Shown one piece after another: positions 1 through 8,768 of a DNA stretch of 64,000 nt. The stretch comes from Spyradocola sp034113365. GTDB lineage: Bacteria > Bacillota > Clostridia > Christensenellales > UBA1750. A program made the translations under genes and the position numbers. Position 1 is the stretch's first letter; each line of letters opens with the position of its first letter. The stretch lies in the NCBI GenBank assembly GCA_034113365.1, contig JAXEXP010000102.1:1-64000 (forward strand), read 5' to 3'. The notes under the pieces are model-generated. The model was not told where the DNA came from. It worked only from the letters and a program-made list of their open reading frames with translations, and searched no databases.

Positions 1-557
1 GCGCCCAGCACGCCCGCCGCCGCGCCCTCGACGGTCTTGTTCGGGCTGACCTTCGGGATGAGCTTGTGCTTGCCGAAGGCCTTTCCGAAGAACAGCGCAA
101 AGCCGTCGCTGCCGATGGGCAGCGCAAACATGGTCCAGGCCATCATGCGCCAGTACTGCGAGTCGCTCAGCAGGATCATGCCCATGGCCATGATGGGCAG
201 CGCGGGGTAGAACGCGGGCAGCAGCGCGCCCAGCATCTCCCTTGCGTCCGGCTCCGTGCGCAGCGCGACGGAGGCCATCGAGGCCAGCAGCCCCGCCATC
301 ACCATCACCACCAGCCCCGTGTTGCCAAAAAACAGGTACGCGGGCGTGAGCAGCAGTACATACAGGTAGTACAGCCACCGCATCGGATGGAACCCGCCGC
401 TCTTGAGCGTTGCGAGCATCTCGTGCGTGCCGACGAGCAGCAGCACCACGAGGTTGACAACCAGCACCCACCGGCCCAGCAGCTCCGGGCTGCCCAGCCA
501 CACCATCGCAATGACGTACCCGGACGCGATCAGCCCCGTTACGGTTCTTTTTACCAT
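1..557 (-). CDS. cdsA: Phosphatidate cytidylyltransferase (partial, C-terminus outside window)
   Basis: Makes CDP-diacylglycerol from phosphatidic acid and CTP in the membrane, the entry to phospholipid synthesis. The 185 visible codons start MVKRTVTGLIASGYV and hold several hydrophobic helices, then a DGFALFFGKAFGKHKL stretch and the start of the CdsA signature (KVSPNKTVEGAAAG). The reading frame runs off the left edge, so the C-terminal part of the signature is missing. It lies 40 bp downstream of uppS on the same strand, the normal Firmicutes neighbour. The family call is firm; only the end is unseen. Confidence 0.93.
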   Translation of the reverse strand, partial: MVKRTVTGLIASGYVIAMVWLGSPELLGRWVLVVNLVVLLLVGTHEMLATLKSGGFHPMRWLYYLYVLLLTPAYLFFGNTGLVVMVMAGLLASMASVALRTEPDAREMLGALLPAFYPALPIMAMGMILLSDSQYWRMMAWTMFALPIGSDGFALFFGKAFGKHKLIPKVSPNKTVEGAAAGVLG

Positions 558-597
558 TGATCTCTATCCCCAAATCTCCGAAGCGCGAGCCTCCGGG

Positions 598-1316
<719 letters not shown>

Positions 1317-1320
<4 letters not shown>

Positions 1321-1517
1321 GGCTCTTCCTCCAGTGTATCCTCAAACGGCGAGACGGTAAGTGTGACCGCCCCGCCGTTGTCCTGCGCGCGCACGACGCG
1401 CATGCTTCCCTGTTTGTCCGGTCTGCGGGGCGGCAGCGCGGTGAGCACCGTGACCTCCCGCCCCGATAGGTTCTCCATTGCCATGGAAAGCGGCATGCCA
1501 AGCACCCGCTGCATCAT
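1317..1517 (-). CDS. PASTA-like 66-aa protein between frr and uppS
   Basis: A 66-aa protein beginning MMQRVLGMPLSMAMENL. The pattern VxGMxxxxAxxxL, then a VxVL strand, then GSMRVVRAQ and GGAVTLTVSPF reads like one PASTA repeat (the fold that binds peptidoglycan in Ser/Thr kinases and PBPs), but there is no signal peptide or membrane segment, so it should be cytoplasmic. Its ATG overlaps the frr stop by 4 bp (ATGA) and its stop overlaps the uppS start by 4 bp, so it is almost certainly translated. Function unknown; the PASTA resemblance is my inference from spacing, not an alignment. Confidence 0.75.
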
Positions 1518-2071
1518 ACGTCCATGAGCTCCTTTTCCTTCTCGGCCGTGATGGCGTCCACTTCCTTGACGATCTTATCCGTCGTCTTCTGGATCTTCTC
1601 CTCGGCGGACTTCTGCTCGTCCTCGGTGATGGTGTTGTCCTTCTTCATCTTCTTGATCTGGTCGTTGGCGTCCCTGCGGATGGAGCGGATGGCGACCTTG
1701 CAGTCCTCGGCCATCTTGCGGGTCTGCTTGACGAGCTCTTTTCTGCGCTCCTGCGTCAGCTCCGGCAGCAGCAGGCGGATGATCTTGCCGTCATTGGAGG
1801 GATTGATGCCCAGATCGCTCTTCTGGATGGCTTTCTCAATGACCTTGAGCATGCTCTGCTCCCACGGCGCGATCTGGATGATGCGCGGCTCGGGGATGGA
1901 GATGTTGGCCACCTGGTTGATGGGCATCTGGGAACCATAGTATTCCACCGTGATGCGGTCGAGCAGCTGAGGATTGGCGCGGCCCGCACGCATGGAGGAG
2001 AGCTCTTTTCTATAAACCGCAACGGATTTGTTCATCTTTTCAAGCATGTTGTCGATAACCACTTTGGTCAT
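1514..2071 (-). CDS. frr: Ribosome recycling factor
   Basis: Splits post-termination ribosomes together with EF-G. 185 aa, the standard length, with the conserved GRANPQLLDRITVEYYG region near residue 30-45 and the RRDANDQIKKMKKD segment near the C-terminus. I take the ATG at 2071 because a good AAGGAGG lies about 9 bases upstream; a longer reading frame continues upstream but without family similarity. It lacks its usual upstream neighbour pyrH, which is 32.5 kb away on the same strand. Confidence 0.97.
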   Translation of the reverse strand: MTKVVIDNMLEKMNKSVAVYRKELSSMRAGRANPQLLDRITVEYYGSQMPINQVANISIPEPRIIQIAPWEQSMLKVIEKAIQKSDLGINPSNDGKIIRLLLPELTQERRKELVKQTRKMAEDCKVAIRSIRRDANDQIKKMKKDNTITEDEQKSAEEKIQKTTDKIVKEVDAITAEKEKELMDV

Positions 2072-2113
2072 GATCGCTGCCTCCTTATGACGTGAATCGG
2101 ATTTACCACTTCT

Positions 2114-2142
2114 ATTGTAGCAGATTTCCCTCCCGCAGGAAA
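2114..2142 (-). promoter_or_regulatory. Weak candidate promoter for frr
   Basis: On the minus strand a TACAAT -10 sits at 2114-2119, 43 bases before the frr start. The matching -35 position (2137-2142, TTTCCT) is poor. It would let frr-uppS-cdsA be transcribed apart from pyrH. Confidence 0.4.
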
Positions 2143-2223
2143 GCCTTTTTCCCAAAGAAAGTGGAAACATTTCTCCCGCCCGCCCCAGACGCGCCCGCCG
2201 CAGCCGCTCCCCCAAGGGCGCAG

Positions 2224-2253
2224 AAAGGGCGCGGCGATGCCGCGCCCTTTTTT
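2224..2253. terminator. Intrinsic terminator after the nucleoside hydrolase gene
   Basis: Perfect 12-bp stem (AAAGGGCGCGGC / GCCGCGCCCTTT) with a 3-base loop, flanked by T-rich DNA on the plus side and TTTCTG on the minus side. It ends the minus-strand operon at 2264-4498 and separates it from frr. Confidence 0.85.
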
Positions 2254-2263
2254 GATGTTTGGG

Positions 2264-3175
2264 TCAGTCCTTCACGCCCGCCAGCTTGCGGAACAGGTCG
2301 CGGAAGATGGCGTCGCGGTCGAGCGAGGCGACGTTTCGGATCAAATGCCTCGTGATGTCGCGCGAATAGGTCAGCTGGTCGGTGATGATGGGCGAAGGGG
2401 TCAGCCCGCTGCGCGTCCAGCTGGGGTTTACCAGCAGCGCGATGGTGGAGATGTCCCAGATGGTCTTGCCCCACGCGAAGTGATCCTCGCCGTACTCGCC
2501 CACGATGCGCACCAGATAGTCGCACAGCGCGTTTTTTCCGCCGATGCAAGCGCGCAGCTCGGGCATGCCCGTGATCAGTATTTTCGACACCGGGTCGCAG
2601 GGCATGTGGATCAGCGGCACGCCGCAGTCGAACACCACCTGCGCCGCCTTCACGTCCTGATAGACGTTGTAGGTGTTGGGATGCAGGTCCAGATCGTTGC
2701 CGCCCAAATAAATCACCACGATGCGCTCGCAAAGCGTCTCGTCCATCAGCAGCGCCGACGCCACGTTCGTACTCGCCCCGATCGCCACCACATAGAGCGG
2801 ATGCTCCTTGCTGTACGCTTTCGAGCGCTCGATCAGGTCGCGCGCAGCGGGGCTGTCCACGGGCTCGCCCTTGTCCGCCAGATACCGCTTGGATCCGCGG
2901 AACGCGGGCCGCTGCATGTGGCACAGGTTCAATATGTTCAGGATCTCGTTGTAGCTCATCTCCATGCCGTCGGCCGGGTCCTGCGCGCGCTCGTTCATCG
3001 CAAAGGGCGCGGCGTAGAGCGCCAGCAGGTTGATGCGCTCGGGGCTGAGCAGCGCGTAGGCGATGGCAAAGGGGTCGTCCACCTCGGTGTAGGCGTCGGT
3101 GTCCAGCACCAGGTCGATCACGCCGGTTTCCGGGATCTCCAGCATCTTCACCCGTTCGTATTCCTTCAGTGCCAT
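2264..3175 (-). CDS. Inosine-uridine type nucleoside hydrolase
   Basis: Cleaves the N-glycosidic bond of ribonucleosides for base salvage. 303 aa, usual for the family. The calcium-binding cluster is present as DTDAYTEVDDPFA (Asp25, 27, 33, 34), in place of the commoner DTDxGxDDAxA spacing. Other family features: VAIGASTNVASAL and IYLGGNDL in the middle and WDISTIA near residue 240 supplying the late Asp. The altered spacing of the first motif hints at a diverged subfamily, so the substrate is not predictable. Follows the CE7 esterase by 12 bp. Confidence 0.88.
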   Translation of the reverse strand: MALKEYERVKMLEIPETGVIDLVLDTDAYTEVDDPFAIAYALLSPERINLLALYAAPFAMNERAQDPADGMEMSYNEILNILNLCHMQRPAFRGSKRYLADKGEPVDSPAARDLIERSKAYSKEHPLYVVAIGASTNVASALLMDETLCERIVVIYLGGNDLDLHPNTYNVYQDVKAAQVVFDCGVPLIHMPCDPVSKILITGMPELRACIGGKNALCDYLVRIVGEYGEDHFAWGKTIWDISTIALLVNPSWTRSGLTPSPIITDQLTYSRDITRHLIRNVASLDRDAIFRDLFRKLAGVKD

Positions 3176-3187
3176 GGTGTCTCTCCC

Positions 3188-4150
3188 CTAGTCCAGTATG
3201 CCGCTTTCTTCGACGAAGGCGATCTCCTTCTCAATGTGCGTGTCCCGCGCGCCGTCGTGCTCGTTGAAGGGGTACACGCAGATGTGCTTTTCCGAGGTGA
3301 TGCGGTTATAGGTCGCGTAATAGCACTTGGCCGGGCAGACGGGGTCGGCCAGCGCCACCGACGCAAACACCTTCGCGCGGATGCGGTCGGCCAGGTTCAT
3401 GGTGTCAAAGTAGCTCAGCGTCTCATACGCCCGGTCCAGGTTCTCCGGGAACCTGCGCAGGTAGTCGTTGACGGAGGCAAAGCTGCCGTGCCGGTGCTCG
3501 ACGCGGTACTCGATGTTGCTGTTGGAGGGCACGTTGACCAGCGCCAGCTTCACGCGCTCGTCCAGCGCCGCCACCGCCATGCCCAGCGCGCCGCCCTGGC
3601 TCGTGCCGCGCACGAACATGCGGTTTTCGTCGATGAACGGCAGGTCCGCCGCCAGATCCAGCGCCTTTACGCAGTCCATGTACACCGCGCGGTAGTAGTA
3701 TTCGTCCTTGTCCAGTATGCCCTTGCTGTTTAAGTTGTTCACCATGCCGCTGCCGGTGTAGACGGCGCTGTTGCCCGTGACGCCGCCCTGCTCGCGGCAG
3801 TCCACCGCCAGCACCGCGCACCCCAGCATCGCAAAGGCCATGTGGTCGCTGGGCACGCCGCGGCTTCCGGTAAAGCCGTGGTACTGCACCATCAGCGGGT
3901 ACTTTTCCTTCCCCATAAACTCCGGCACGACCAGCCAGCCGTGGATGCGCGTCGCGTCAAAGCCGCTGTACTCCACGTCGTACACCGCCACGGCCTTCGC
4001 CGGATAATCTACCCGCCGCAGCACGCCGTCCAGCGGCACGCTGCGCGCCTGCCGAAGCGTCCGCGCCCAGAATTCATCAAAATCCGCCCGCCGGGTCAGC
4101 GGCGGCAGATACGCCTCCAGTTCCGCGATCCTGTCCTGCAGATAGCCCAT
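3188..4150 (-). CDS. CE7-family acetyl esterase (acetylxylan esterase / cephalosporin C deacetylase)
   Basis: Alpha/beta hydrolase that removes acetyl groups from oligosaccharides or small esters in the cytoplasm. 320 aa, the CE7 norm. The nucleophile motif RGTSQGG (Ser184), Asp269 in VALADPVCP and His298 in NEHDG form the triad; the CE7-typical YHGFTGSRG and DCREQGG stretches are also there. No signal peptide, in keeping with an intracellular enzyme. Between a small membrane protein and a nucleoside hydrolase with 12-bp gaps, so probably one transcript. Confidence 0.93.
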   Translation of the reverse strand: MGYLQDRIAELEAYLPPLTRRADFDEFWARTLRQARSVPLDGVLRRVDYPAKAVAVYDVEYSGFDATRIHGWLVVPEFMGKEKYPLMVQYHGFTGSRGVPSDHMAFAMLGCAVLAVDCREQGGVTGNSAVYTGSGMVNNLNSKGILDKDEYYYRAVYMDCVKALDLAADLPFIDENRMFVRGTSQGGALGMAVAALDERVKLALVNVPSNSNIEYRVEHRHGSFASVNDYLRRFPENLDRAYETLSYFDTMNLADRIRAKVFASVALADPVCPAKCYYATYNRITSEKHICVYPFNEHDGARDTHIEKEIAFVEESGILD

Positions 4151-4162
4151 ATCGCACCCTCC

Positions 4163-4498
4163 TCAATCCCGCTTCACGCGGTACTTTCTGTAGATCCTGT
4201 AATATTCGACGATCAGCCATGCAATCCCTGCCGTGCTTCCTGACACCAGCAGCGCCGCCGCGGCGGTCAGGCTGAATTCAAACGCCGCCGCGCTCAGTGC
4301 AAAGGGGATGGCGTGCAGCATCCACATGCGCCCGCACGCCCGGTTGTACGCCTCAACGTCCGTGATCGCATCCTTGGGCACCGTGCTGCCCGCCCAGAAC
4401 CACATCGGCTCCGTCCGCCGCCGCGCGTACACGCCGATGCCGAAGAACAGCGCCGCACACCCCAGCGTCACCGCGTACCAGATGATGCGCTCCGCCAT
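4163..4498 (-). CDS. Small two-to-three-helix membrane protein (DUF3784-like)
   Basis: About 111 aa from the ATG at 4498, chosen because GGAGGGG precedes it and the longer frame would overlap the neighbour's terminator. It has an N-terminal helix (IIWYAVTLGCAALFFGIGVYA), a polar stretch WFWAGSTVPKDAITDVEAYNRACGRMW, two more hydrophobic helices and a basic tail. The W-x-G...V..YN..G.MW pattern resembles DUF3784 proteins common in gut Firmicutes. Function unknown. First gene of the three-gene operon with the esterase and nucleoside hydrolase. Confidence 0.75.
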   Translation of the reverse strand: MAERIIWYAVTLGCAALFFGIGVYARRRTEPMWFWAGSTVPKDAITDVEAYNRACGRMWMLHAIPFALSAAAFEFSLTAAAALLVSGSTAGIAWLIVEYYRIYRKYRVKRD

Positions 4499-4517
4499 GC
4501 CGCCCCTCCTCATGCAC

Positions 4518-4552
4518 AGAAAAGACCGCAAAGGAGCGTCTCCCTTGCGGTC
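4518..4552 (-). terminator. Intrinsic terminator of the SPFH gene
   Basis: GACCGCAA / TTGCGGTC stem with further internal pairing, followed on the minus strand by TTTTCTG. It lies just after the SPFH stop and before the small membrane protein. Confidence 0.8.
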
Positions 4553-4562
4553 GCAGCCGTTG

Positions 4563-5990
4563 TTATTTTACGTCGGAGTCGTCGAAGATGTCGCCGCACT
4601 CGGGGCAGAACTTCGGGGGATGCTCGGGGTCGGCCGGCTCCCAGCCGCACTTGTCGCACTTGTAGAGCTTGGCCTCGGCGGGCTTTTTGGCGCCGCACTC
4701 GGGGCAGAACTTGCCCTTGTTGACCTTGCCGCAGCCGGGGCAGACCCAGCCGTCGGGCTTGGGCTCGGGCTTCTTCGCGCCGCACTCCATGCAGAACTTG
4801 CCGGTGTTGACGTGTCCGCAGGTGCAGGTCCAGGACCCTTCCGCGGGCTTGGGCTCGGGCTTTTTCGCGCCGCACTGCGCGCAGAACTTGCCGGTGTTGA
4901 CCGCGCCGCAGCTGCAGGTCCAGCCATCCGCAGGCGCTGCCTGGGGCGCGGGCTGCTGGGCAGGCTGCTGTGCCTGCTGGTTCTGGCCCATCTGGTACAG
5001 GCTCTGGGCGTTCATGCCGCCCGCGCGGTTGGCCATGTCCAGGCCGGCAAAGGCGAACATGGGGCCGGTGGCGGTGTTCTTTGCGGCGTCCTGAATGGCC
5101 TGCGCCTGCGCGCCGGTCAGGGTCGCGGCGGCCATGGTGGGGTCGCGCATGACGGCGGTGCGCTGCAGGTTCTTGATCATGGCCTCGTCCTCTTCGGAGG
5201 CCTTGACGGAGCTGACACCGAAGGAAGCCACGGAAATGCCGCGCAGCTGCGCCCACTTGGAGCTGAGCACCTCGTTGAGCGCGTCGGCGATCTCCTGGGT
5301 GTGGCCGGGCAGCGCCGAGTAGCGGATGCCCATGTCGCTGATCTTGGCAAACGCGGGCTGCAGCGCGGTCATCAGCTCAGACTTTAGCTGGCTGTCGATG
5401 CGGTCGCGGGTGTAGGTGTCCGTCACGTTGCCGCAGACGTTGGTGTAGAACAGCAGCGGGTCGGAGATCTTGTAGGAATACTCGCCAAAGCAGCGGATGG
5501 CGATGTCGATGTCCAGGCCGATGTTGCGGTCCACTACGCGGAAGGGCACCGGGCTGGGCGTGCCGTACTTGTTGCCGATGATCTCTTTTACGTTGAAGTA
5601 GTAGACGCGCTGATCCTTCGCGGTGTCGCCGCCGTAGGTGAAGCGCTTGCCGATGGTCTTGAAGGTATCCACAATGCTCTTGCCCAGGCTGCCGGAGAAC
5701 AGCGAGGGCTCGGTGGAGGTGTCATACTTGAACTCGCCGGGCTCGGCGCAGAACTCCACGACCTTGCCCTGCTCCACGATGATCATGCACTGGCCGTTGT
5801 TGACCGCGACGATGGAGCCGTTGGTGATGATGTTCGCGTCGCCCTGCGTGTTGCTCGAGCGGCCCGAAATGCGCTTCTGGCCCTTCTTGACGAGCACGTT
5901 TTCCGCCAGCGCGTCGCAGTAGATGTACTCCTTCCACTGGTCTGCCAGCACGCCGCCCACGGCGCCGCCGATCGCTTTGATCAAGCCCAT
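4563..5990 (-). CDS. SPFH-domain protein with four C-terminal zinc ribbons
   Basis: 475 aa. Residues about 1-300 match the SPFH/YdjI (virion core protein-like) family: N-terminal GAVGGVLADQWKEY, YYFNVKEI, then a helical region. A short Gln/Pro/Ala linker (about 330-350) leads to four cysteine modules: three near-repeats of CxCG...NxGKFCxxCGAKKP and a last CDKCGW...KFCPECG. Each has the CxxC/CxxC spacing of a zinc ribbon (the first two start CSCG/CTCG). Likely a membrane-associated scaffold. The start has AGAGGAA upstream and a strong promoter. Confidence 0.85.
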   Translation of the reverse strand: MGLIKAIGGAVGGVLADQWKEYIYCDALAENVLVKKGQKRISGRSSNTQGDANIITNGSIVAVNNGQCMIIVEQGKVVEFCAEPGEFKYDTSTEPSLFSGSLGKSIVDTFKTIGKRFTYGGDTAKDQRVYYFNVKEIIGNKYGTPSPVPFRVVDRNIGLDIDIAIRCFGEYSYKISDPLLFYTNVCGNVTDTYTRDRIDSQLKSELMTALQPAFAKISDMGIRYSALPGHTQEIADALNEVLSSKWAQLRGISVASFGVSSVKASEEDEAMIKNLQRTAVMRDPTMAAATLTGAQAQAIQDAAKNTATGPMFAFAGLDMANRAGGMNAQSLYQMGQNQQAQQPAQQPAPQAAPADGWTCSCGAVNTGKFCAQCGAKKPEPKPAEGSWTCTCGHVNTGKFCMECGAKKPEPKPDGWVCPGCGKVNKGKFCPECGAKKPAEAKLYKCDKCGWEPADPEHPPKFCPECGDIFDDSDVK

Positions 5991-6041
5991 AACTCATTCC
6001 TCTTTTCTGCGGTCACCCGCCGGTATTTCATTCCTGCATAT

Positions 6042-6070
6042 ATTGTACAAAAAAATCCGGCACATTTCAA
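6042..6070 (-). promoter_or_regulatory. Sigma-A type promoter of the SPFH gene
   Basis: Minus-strand TTGAAA (6065-6070), 17-bp spacer, TACAAT (6042-6047), about 50 bases before the start codon. Confidence 0.8.
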
Positions 6071-6120
6071 TCCACCCGGGCCCAAATGACAACTTTTTGG
6101 TTTCAAAGCACGGCTTTGGC

Positions 6121-6600
6121 TCACGTCACGTCGCACACCACGGCGTCCGTGTAGCGGATCAGCGCCTCGGGCTCCAGCACCAGCTGCACGCCGCGCTGCC
6201 CGCCGCTGACCGCAATGCGCCCGCACAGCAGGCAGGTCTCGTCGATATAGGTGGGGTATTTCTTCTTCATCCCGATGGGCGAGCACCCGCCGCGGATGTA
6301 CCCGGTCAGGGGGAGCAGCTCCTTCATCGCGATCATCTCCACCTTCTTGTCGCCCGCCGCGTGCGCCAGCTTCTTTAGGTCCACCTCCAGCTCCACGGGG
6401 ATCACGCACACCATCACGCCCTGCTTTTCGCCCCGCAGCACCAGGGTCTTGAACACCTCTTCGGGCTTCATGCCCGTCTTTTTTGCGACCGTCACGCCGC
6501 TCAGGTCGCTCTCGTCCACCTCATAGGTCACCGTGTCAAAGGCAACGCCCGCCGCCTTGAGCAGCCGCATCGCGTTGGTCACAACCGGCTTTTGCGCCAT
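6121..6600 (-). CDS. ybaK: Cys-tRNA(Pro)/Cys-tRNA(Cys) deacylase, YbaK/EbsC family
   Basis: Hydrolyses mischarged Cys-tRNA(Pro), a trans-editing factor for prolyl-tRNA synthetase. 159 aa with the family pattern: NAMRLLKAAGVAF at the N-terminus, EVFKTLVLRG around residue 50, the catalytic-Lys region near LKKLAHAAGDKKVEM, and GYIRGGCSPIGMKKKYPTYID, the diagnostic GG.SPIG loop. ATG at 6600 is chosen because similarity begins at MAQKPVVTNAM. Divergent from murA. Confidence 0.93.
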   Translation of the reverse strand: MAQKPVVTNAMRLLKAAGVAFDTVTYEVDESDLSGVTVAKKTGMKPEEVFKTLVLRGEKQGVMVCVIPVELEVDLKKLAHAAGDKKVEMIAMKELLPLTGYIRGGCSPIGMKKKYPTYIDETCLLCGRIAVSGGQRGVQLVLEPEALIRYTDAVVCDVT

Positions 6601-6705
6601 GATGGATCGCCCCCTTCCGGCATCCATGATACGGCATTTCCCCCGCCAATGCAAGAAAAACAGCACGATTTTCCCCAGCACGCGGCATTGCGCGCCGCCT
6701 TTTAC

Positions 6706-6734
6706 TTGTATTGTGCATGGAAATTGTGTATAAT
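6706..6734 (+). promoter_or_regulatory. Strong promoter of murA
   Basis: TTGTAT (6706-6711), 17-bp spacer, consensus TATAAT (6729-6734). The transcript would start near 6741, about 60 bases before the murA ATG. Confidence 0.85.
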
Positions 6735-6799
6735 GGAAAGGGTTAGCAGGAATTAGGGAGGTGCGCCGGCGCACAGCAAAGTCGCCCGGCAGTTCAAAT

Positions 6800-8074
6800 A
6801 TGGCAGAAAAACTGAGGATCTACGGCGGACGACGGCTGGAGGGAACGGTCGTGGTCAACGGCGGCAAGAACGCCGCGCTGGCCATCATTCCCGCGGCGCT
6901 GCTCAGCAGCGAGCCGTGCACCATCGAAAACCTTCCCCAGGTCAGCGACATCGCCGCGCTTCGGGACATCCTGGAGGAGCTGGGCGCCAAGGTGACGCTG
7001 AACGGCTCGTCCATGACCATCGATCCGCGCGGGGTGCACAGAACCTGCGTCCCCGAGGAGCTCGCACGCCGCCTGCGCGCGTCGTACTACTTTGTCGGCG
7101 CGCTTTTGGGCGTGTTCGGCAAGGCGGACGTCTCCTACCCTGGCGGCTGCGCCATCGGCTCCCGCCCCATCGATCAGCACATCAAGGGCTTTGAGGCGCT
7201 GGGCGCGGAGGTCACGGTGGACAACAGCATGATCTGCGCGCGCGCCGAGGACGGCCTGCACGGCGCGGAGATCTATCTGGACATGCCCTCTGTGGGCGCG
7301 ACCATCAACATCATGCTGGCCGCCACCCGCGCCAAGGGCAATACCATCATCGTAAACGCGGGCAAGGAGCCGCACATCGTGGACCTTGCCAACTTCATCA
7401 ACGCCATGGGCGGCTCGGTCAAGGGCGCGGGCACGGACACCATCCGCATCCGCGGCGGTCGGCCCATGCACGGCTGCACCTACGCCGTCATCCCCGATCA
7501 GATCGAGGCGGGCACGCTGATGATCGCGGCAGCGGCCACGGCGGGCGACGTGCTCATCCGCGGCGCGCTGCCCACGCACATGGAGGCGCTGACGGCAAAG
7601 CTGCTGGAGATGGGCGCGCGCGTGGACGAGGGCATCGGCGAGGACAGCATCCGCGTCCGCTCCGACGGCAACCACCGCCACGTCAACATCAAGACGCTGC
7701 CCTACCCCGGCTTCCCCACGGACCTGCAGCAGCCCATGAGCGCGCTGCTGTCCACCGCGCGGGGAACCTCCATCATCAACGAGACCATCTACGAGCAGCG
7801 GCACCGCCATCTGGAGGAGATCCGCCGCATGGGCGGCCAGTCGCAGATCCATGAGCGCATCGCCATCATCGAGGGCGTGCCCAAGCTCACGGGCTGCGCC
7901 GTGACGGCCACCGACCTGCGCGCGGGCGCTGCGCTGGTGGTCGCGGGCCTGATGGCCGAGGGCGTGACCGACATCTACAACGTGCAGTTCATCGACCGCG
8001 GCTATGAGCACCTGGAAAAAAAGCTCAGCCAGCTGGGCGCAAAGATCGAGCGCCTGCCCGCCGACGCCGATTGA
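6800..8074 (+). CDS. murA: UDP-N-acetylglucosamine 1-carboxyvinyltransferase
   Basis: First committed step of peptidoglycan synthesis: transfers enolpyruvate from PEP to UDP-GlcNAc; target of fosfomycin. 424 aa. GGKNAAL at 21-27, catalytic Cys about residue 117 inside PGGCAIGSRPIDQH (Cys present, so fosfomycin-binding type), FPTDLQQP and NETIYEQRHRHLEE in the C-terminal domain. I start at ATG 6800 on protein homology. Its own SD is weak; a good AGGGAGG lies about 40 bases upstream, touching an in-frame GTG at 6761, so a 13-residue longer product is possible. Confidence 0.96.
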   Translation: MAEKLRIYGGRRLEGTVVVNGGKNAALAIIPAALLSSEPCTIENLPQVSDIAALRDILEELGAKVTLNGSSMTIDPRGVHRTCVPEELARRLRASYYFVGALLGVFGKADVSYPGGCAIGSRPIDQHIKGFEALGAEVTVDNSMICARAEDGLHGAEIYLDMPSVGATINIMLAATRAKGNTIIVNAGKEPHIVDLANFINAMGGSVKGAGTDTIRIRGGRPMHGCTYAVIPDQIEAGTLMIAAAATAGDVLIRGALPTHMEALTAKLLEMGARVDEGIGEDSIRVRSDGNHRHVNIKTLPYPGFPTDLQQPMSALLSTARGTSIINETIYEQRHRHLEEIRRMGGQSQIHERIAIIEGVPKLTGCAVTATDLRAGAALVVAGLMAEGVTDIYNVQFIDRGYEHLEKKLSQLGAKIERLPADAD

Positions 8075-8096
8075 TCCATTATGCAACCAAAAAACA

Positions 8097-8128
8097 GGAC
8101 AATGAACCCCCGCGTTCATTGTCCTTTG
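8097..8128 (+). terminator. Terminator after murA
   Basis: GGACAATGAAC / GTTCATTGTCC stem (11 bp) with a C-rich 6-base loop, followed by TTTGT. Confidence 0.8.
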
Positions 8129-8145
8129 TCATAACCCCATATTCC

Positions 8146-8335
8146 CAGCCTTCCTCTGAGAGGGTAAGGTGTCGCCCGCAGGCGACTGATGAGGTGTCCG
8201 TCAAGCACCATCCACACTCCAGACGCACTGTAACTGCATACGCGTTTCCGGCAGTTCTTTTTTGACAAGCGGAATCAAATTCTCAGCGATTCATTCTTCA
8301 TCAGCGAAGCGGCTTCAAACTTCACCATTCATTCT
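8146..8335. repeat. Interspersed repeat R1, copy 1
   Basis: Noncoding block containing AGGCGACTGATGAGGTG, a CCAGACGCAC segment and AGCGAAGCGGC, in the same order as at 48983-49165. The two copies share several 10-18 base matches separated by diverged sequence. No reading frame worth calling lies here; it fills most of the murA-VOC gap. Confidence 0.65.
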
Positions 8336-8355
8336 ATGTATGAGGTGGTCTTTCC

Positions 8356-8739
8356 ATGCTGCCCTTTACCGCGATCCATCACGTCGCCATTCTCGTCAGC
8401 GACTACGCCGCCTCGCGCGCGTTCTACGTGGACAAGCTGGGCCTGCCCGTGCTGCGCGAGAACTACCGCCCCGCCCGCGGCGACTGGAAGCTGGACCTCG
8501 CCTGCGGGGACGTGGAGCTGGAGCTGTTCAGCGCGCCAAACAGTCCCACCCGCGTGACCAACCCCGAGGCGCGCGGCCTGCGCCACCTCGCCTTCCGCGT
8601 GGACGACGTCGAGGTCGCCGTGCGCGAGCTGGCCGCGCTGGGCATCGAATGCGAGCCCATCCGCGTGGACGAGTTCACCGGCGCCCGCATGACCTTTTTC
8701 CGCGACCCCGACAACCTCCCGCTGGAACTCCACGAATAA
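8356..8739 (+). CDS. VOC/glyoxalase-family protein (YaeR / SMU1112-like)
   Basis: 127 aa single vicinal-oxygen-chelate domain pair: IHHVAILVSDYAASRAFYVDKLGL at the N-terminus (first His ligand), RGLRHLAFRVDDVEVAV in the middle, and FFRDPDNLPLELHE at the end (last Glu ligand). The pattern fits the YaeR-like metal-binding group rather than true glyoxalase I, so the substrate is open. Start chosen at the ATG after TGAGGTGG. Followed after 29 bp by a DUF2268 protease gene. Confidence 0.85.
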   Translation: MLPFTAIHHVAILVSDYAASRAFYVDKLGLPVLRENYRPARGDWKLDLACGDVELELFSAPNSPTRVTNPEARGLRHLAFRVDDVEVAVRELAALGIECEPIRVDEFTGARMTFFRDPDNLPLELHE

Positions 8740-8768
8740 TCCGCCGTTTCAAAGTAGGACATCCCAAC

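Noticed and set aside
2237..3733. Long open frame on the plus strand, about 498 codons
   Set aside because: It is antisense to the nucleoside hydrolase and esterase genes; Arg/His/Val-rich composition typical of shadow frames in GC-rich DNA.
4640..4930. Periodic DNA repeats that might suggest CRISPR
   Set aside because: They encode the zinc ribbons of the SPFH protein; spacing is not CRISPR-like.
6794..8119. Minus-strand frame of about 441 codons
   Set aside because: Antisense shadow of murA with no domain sense and repeated Ala/Arg/Asp runs.
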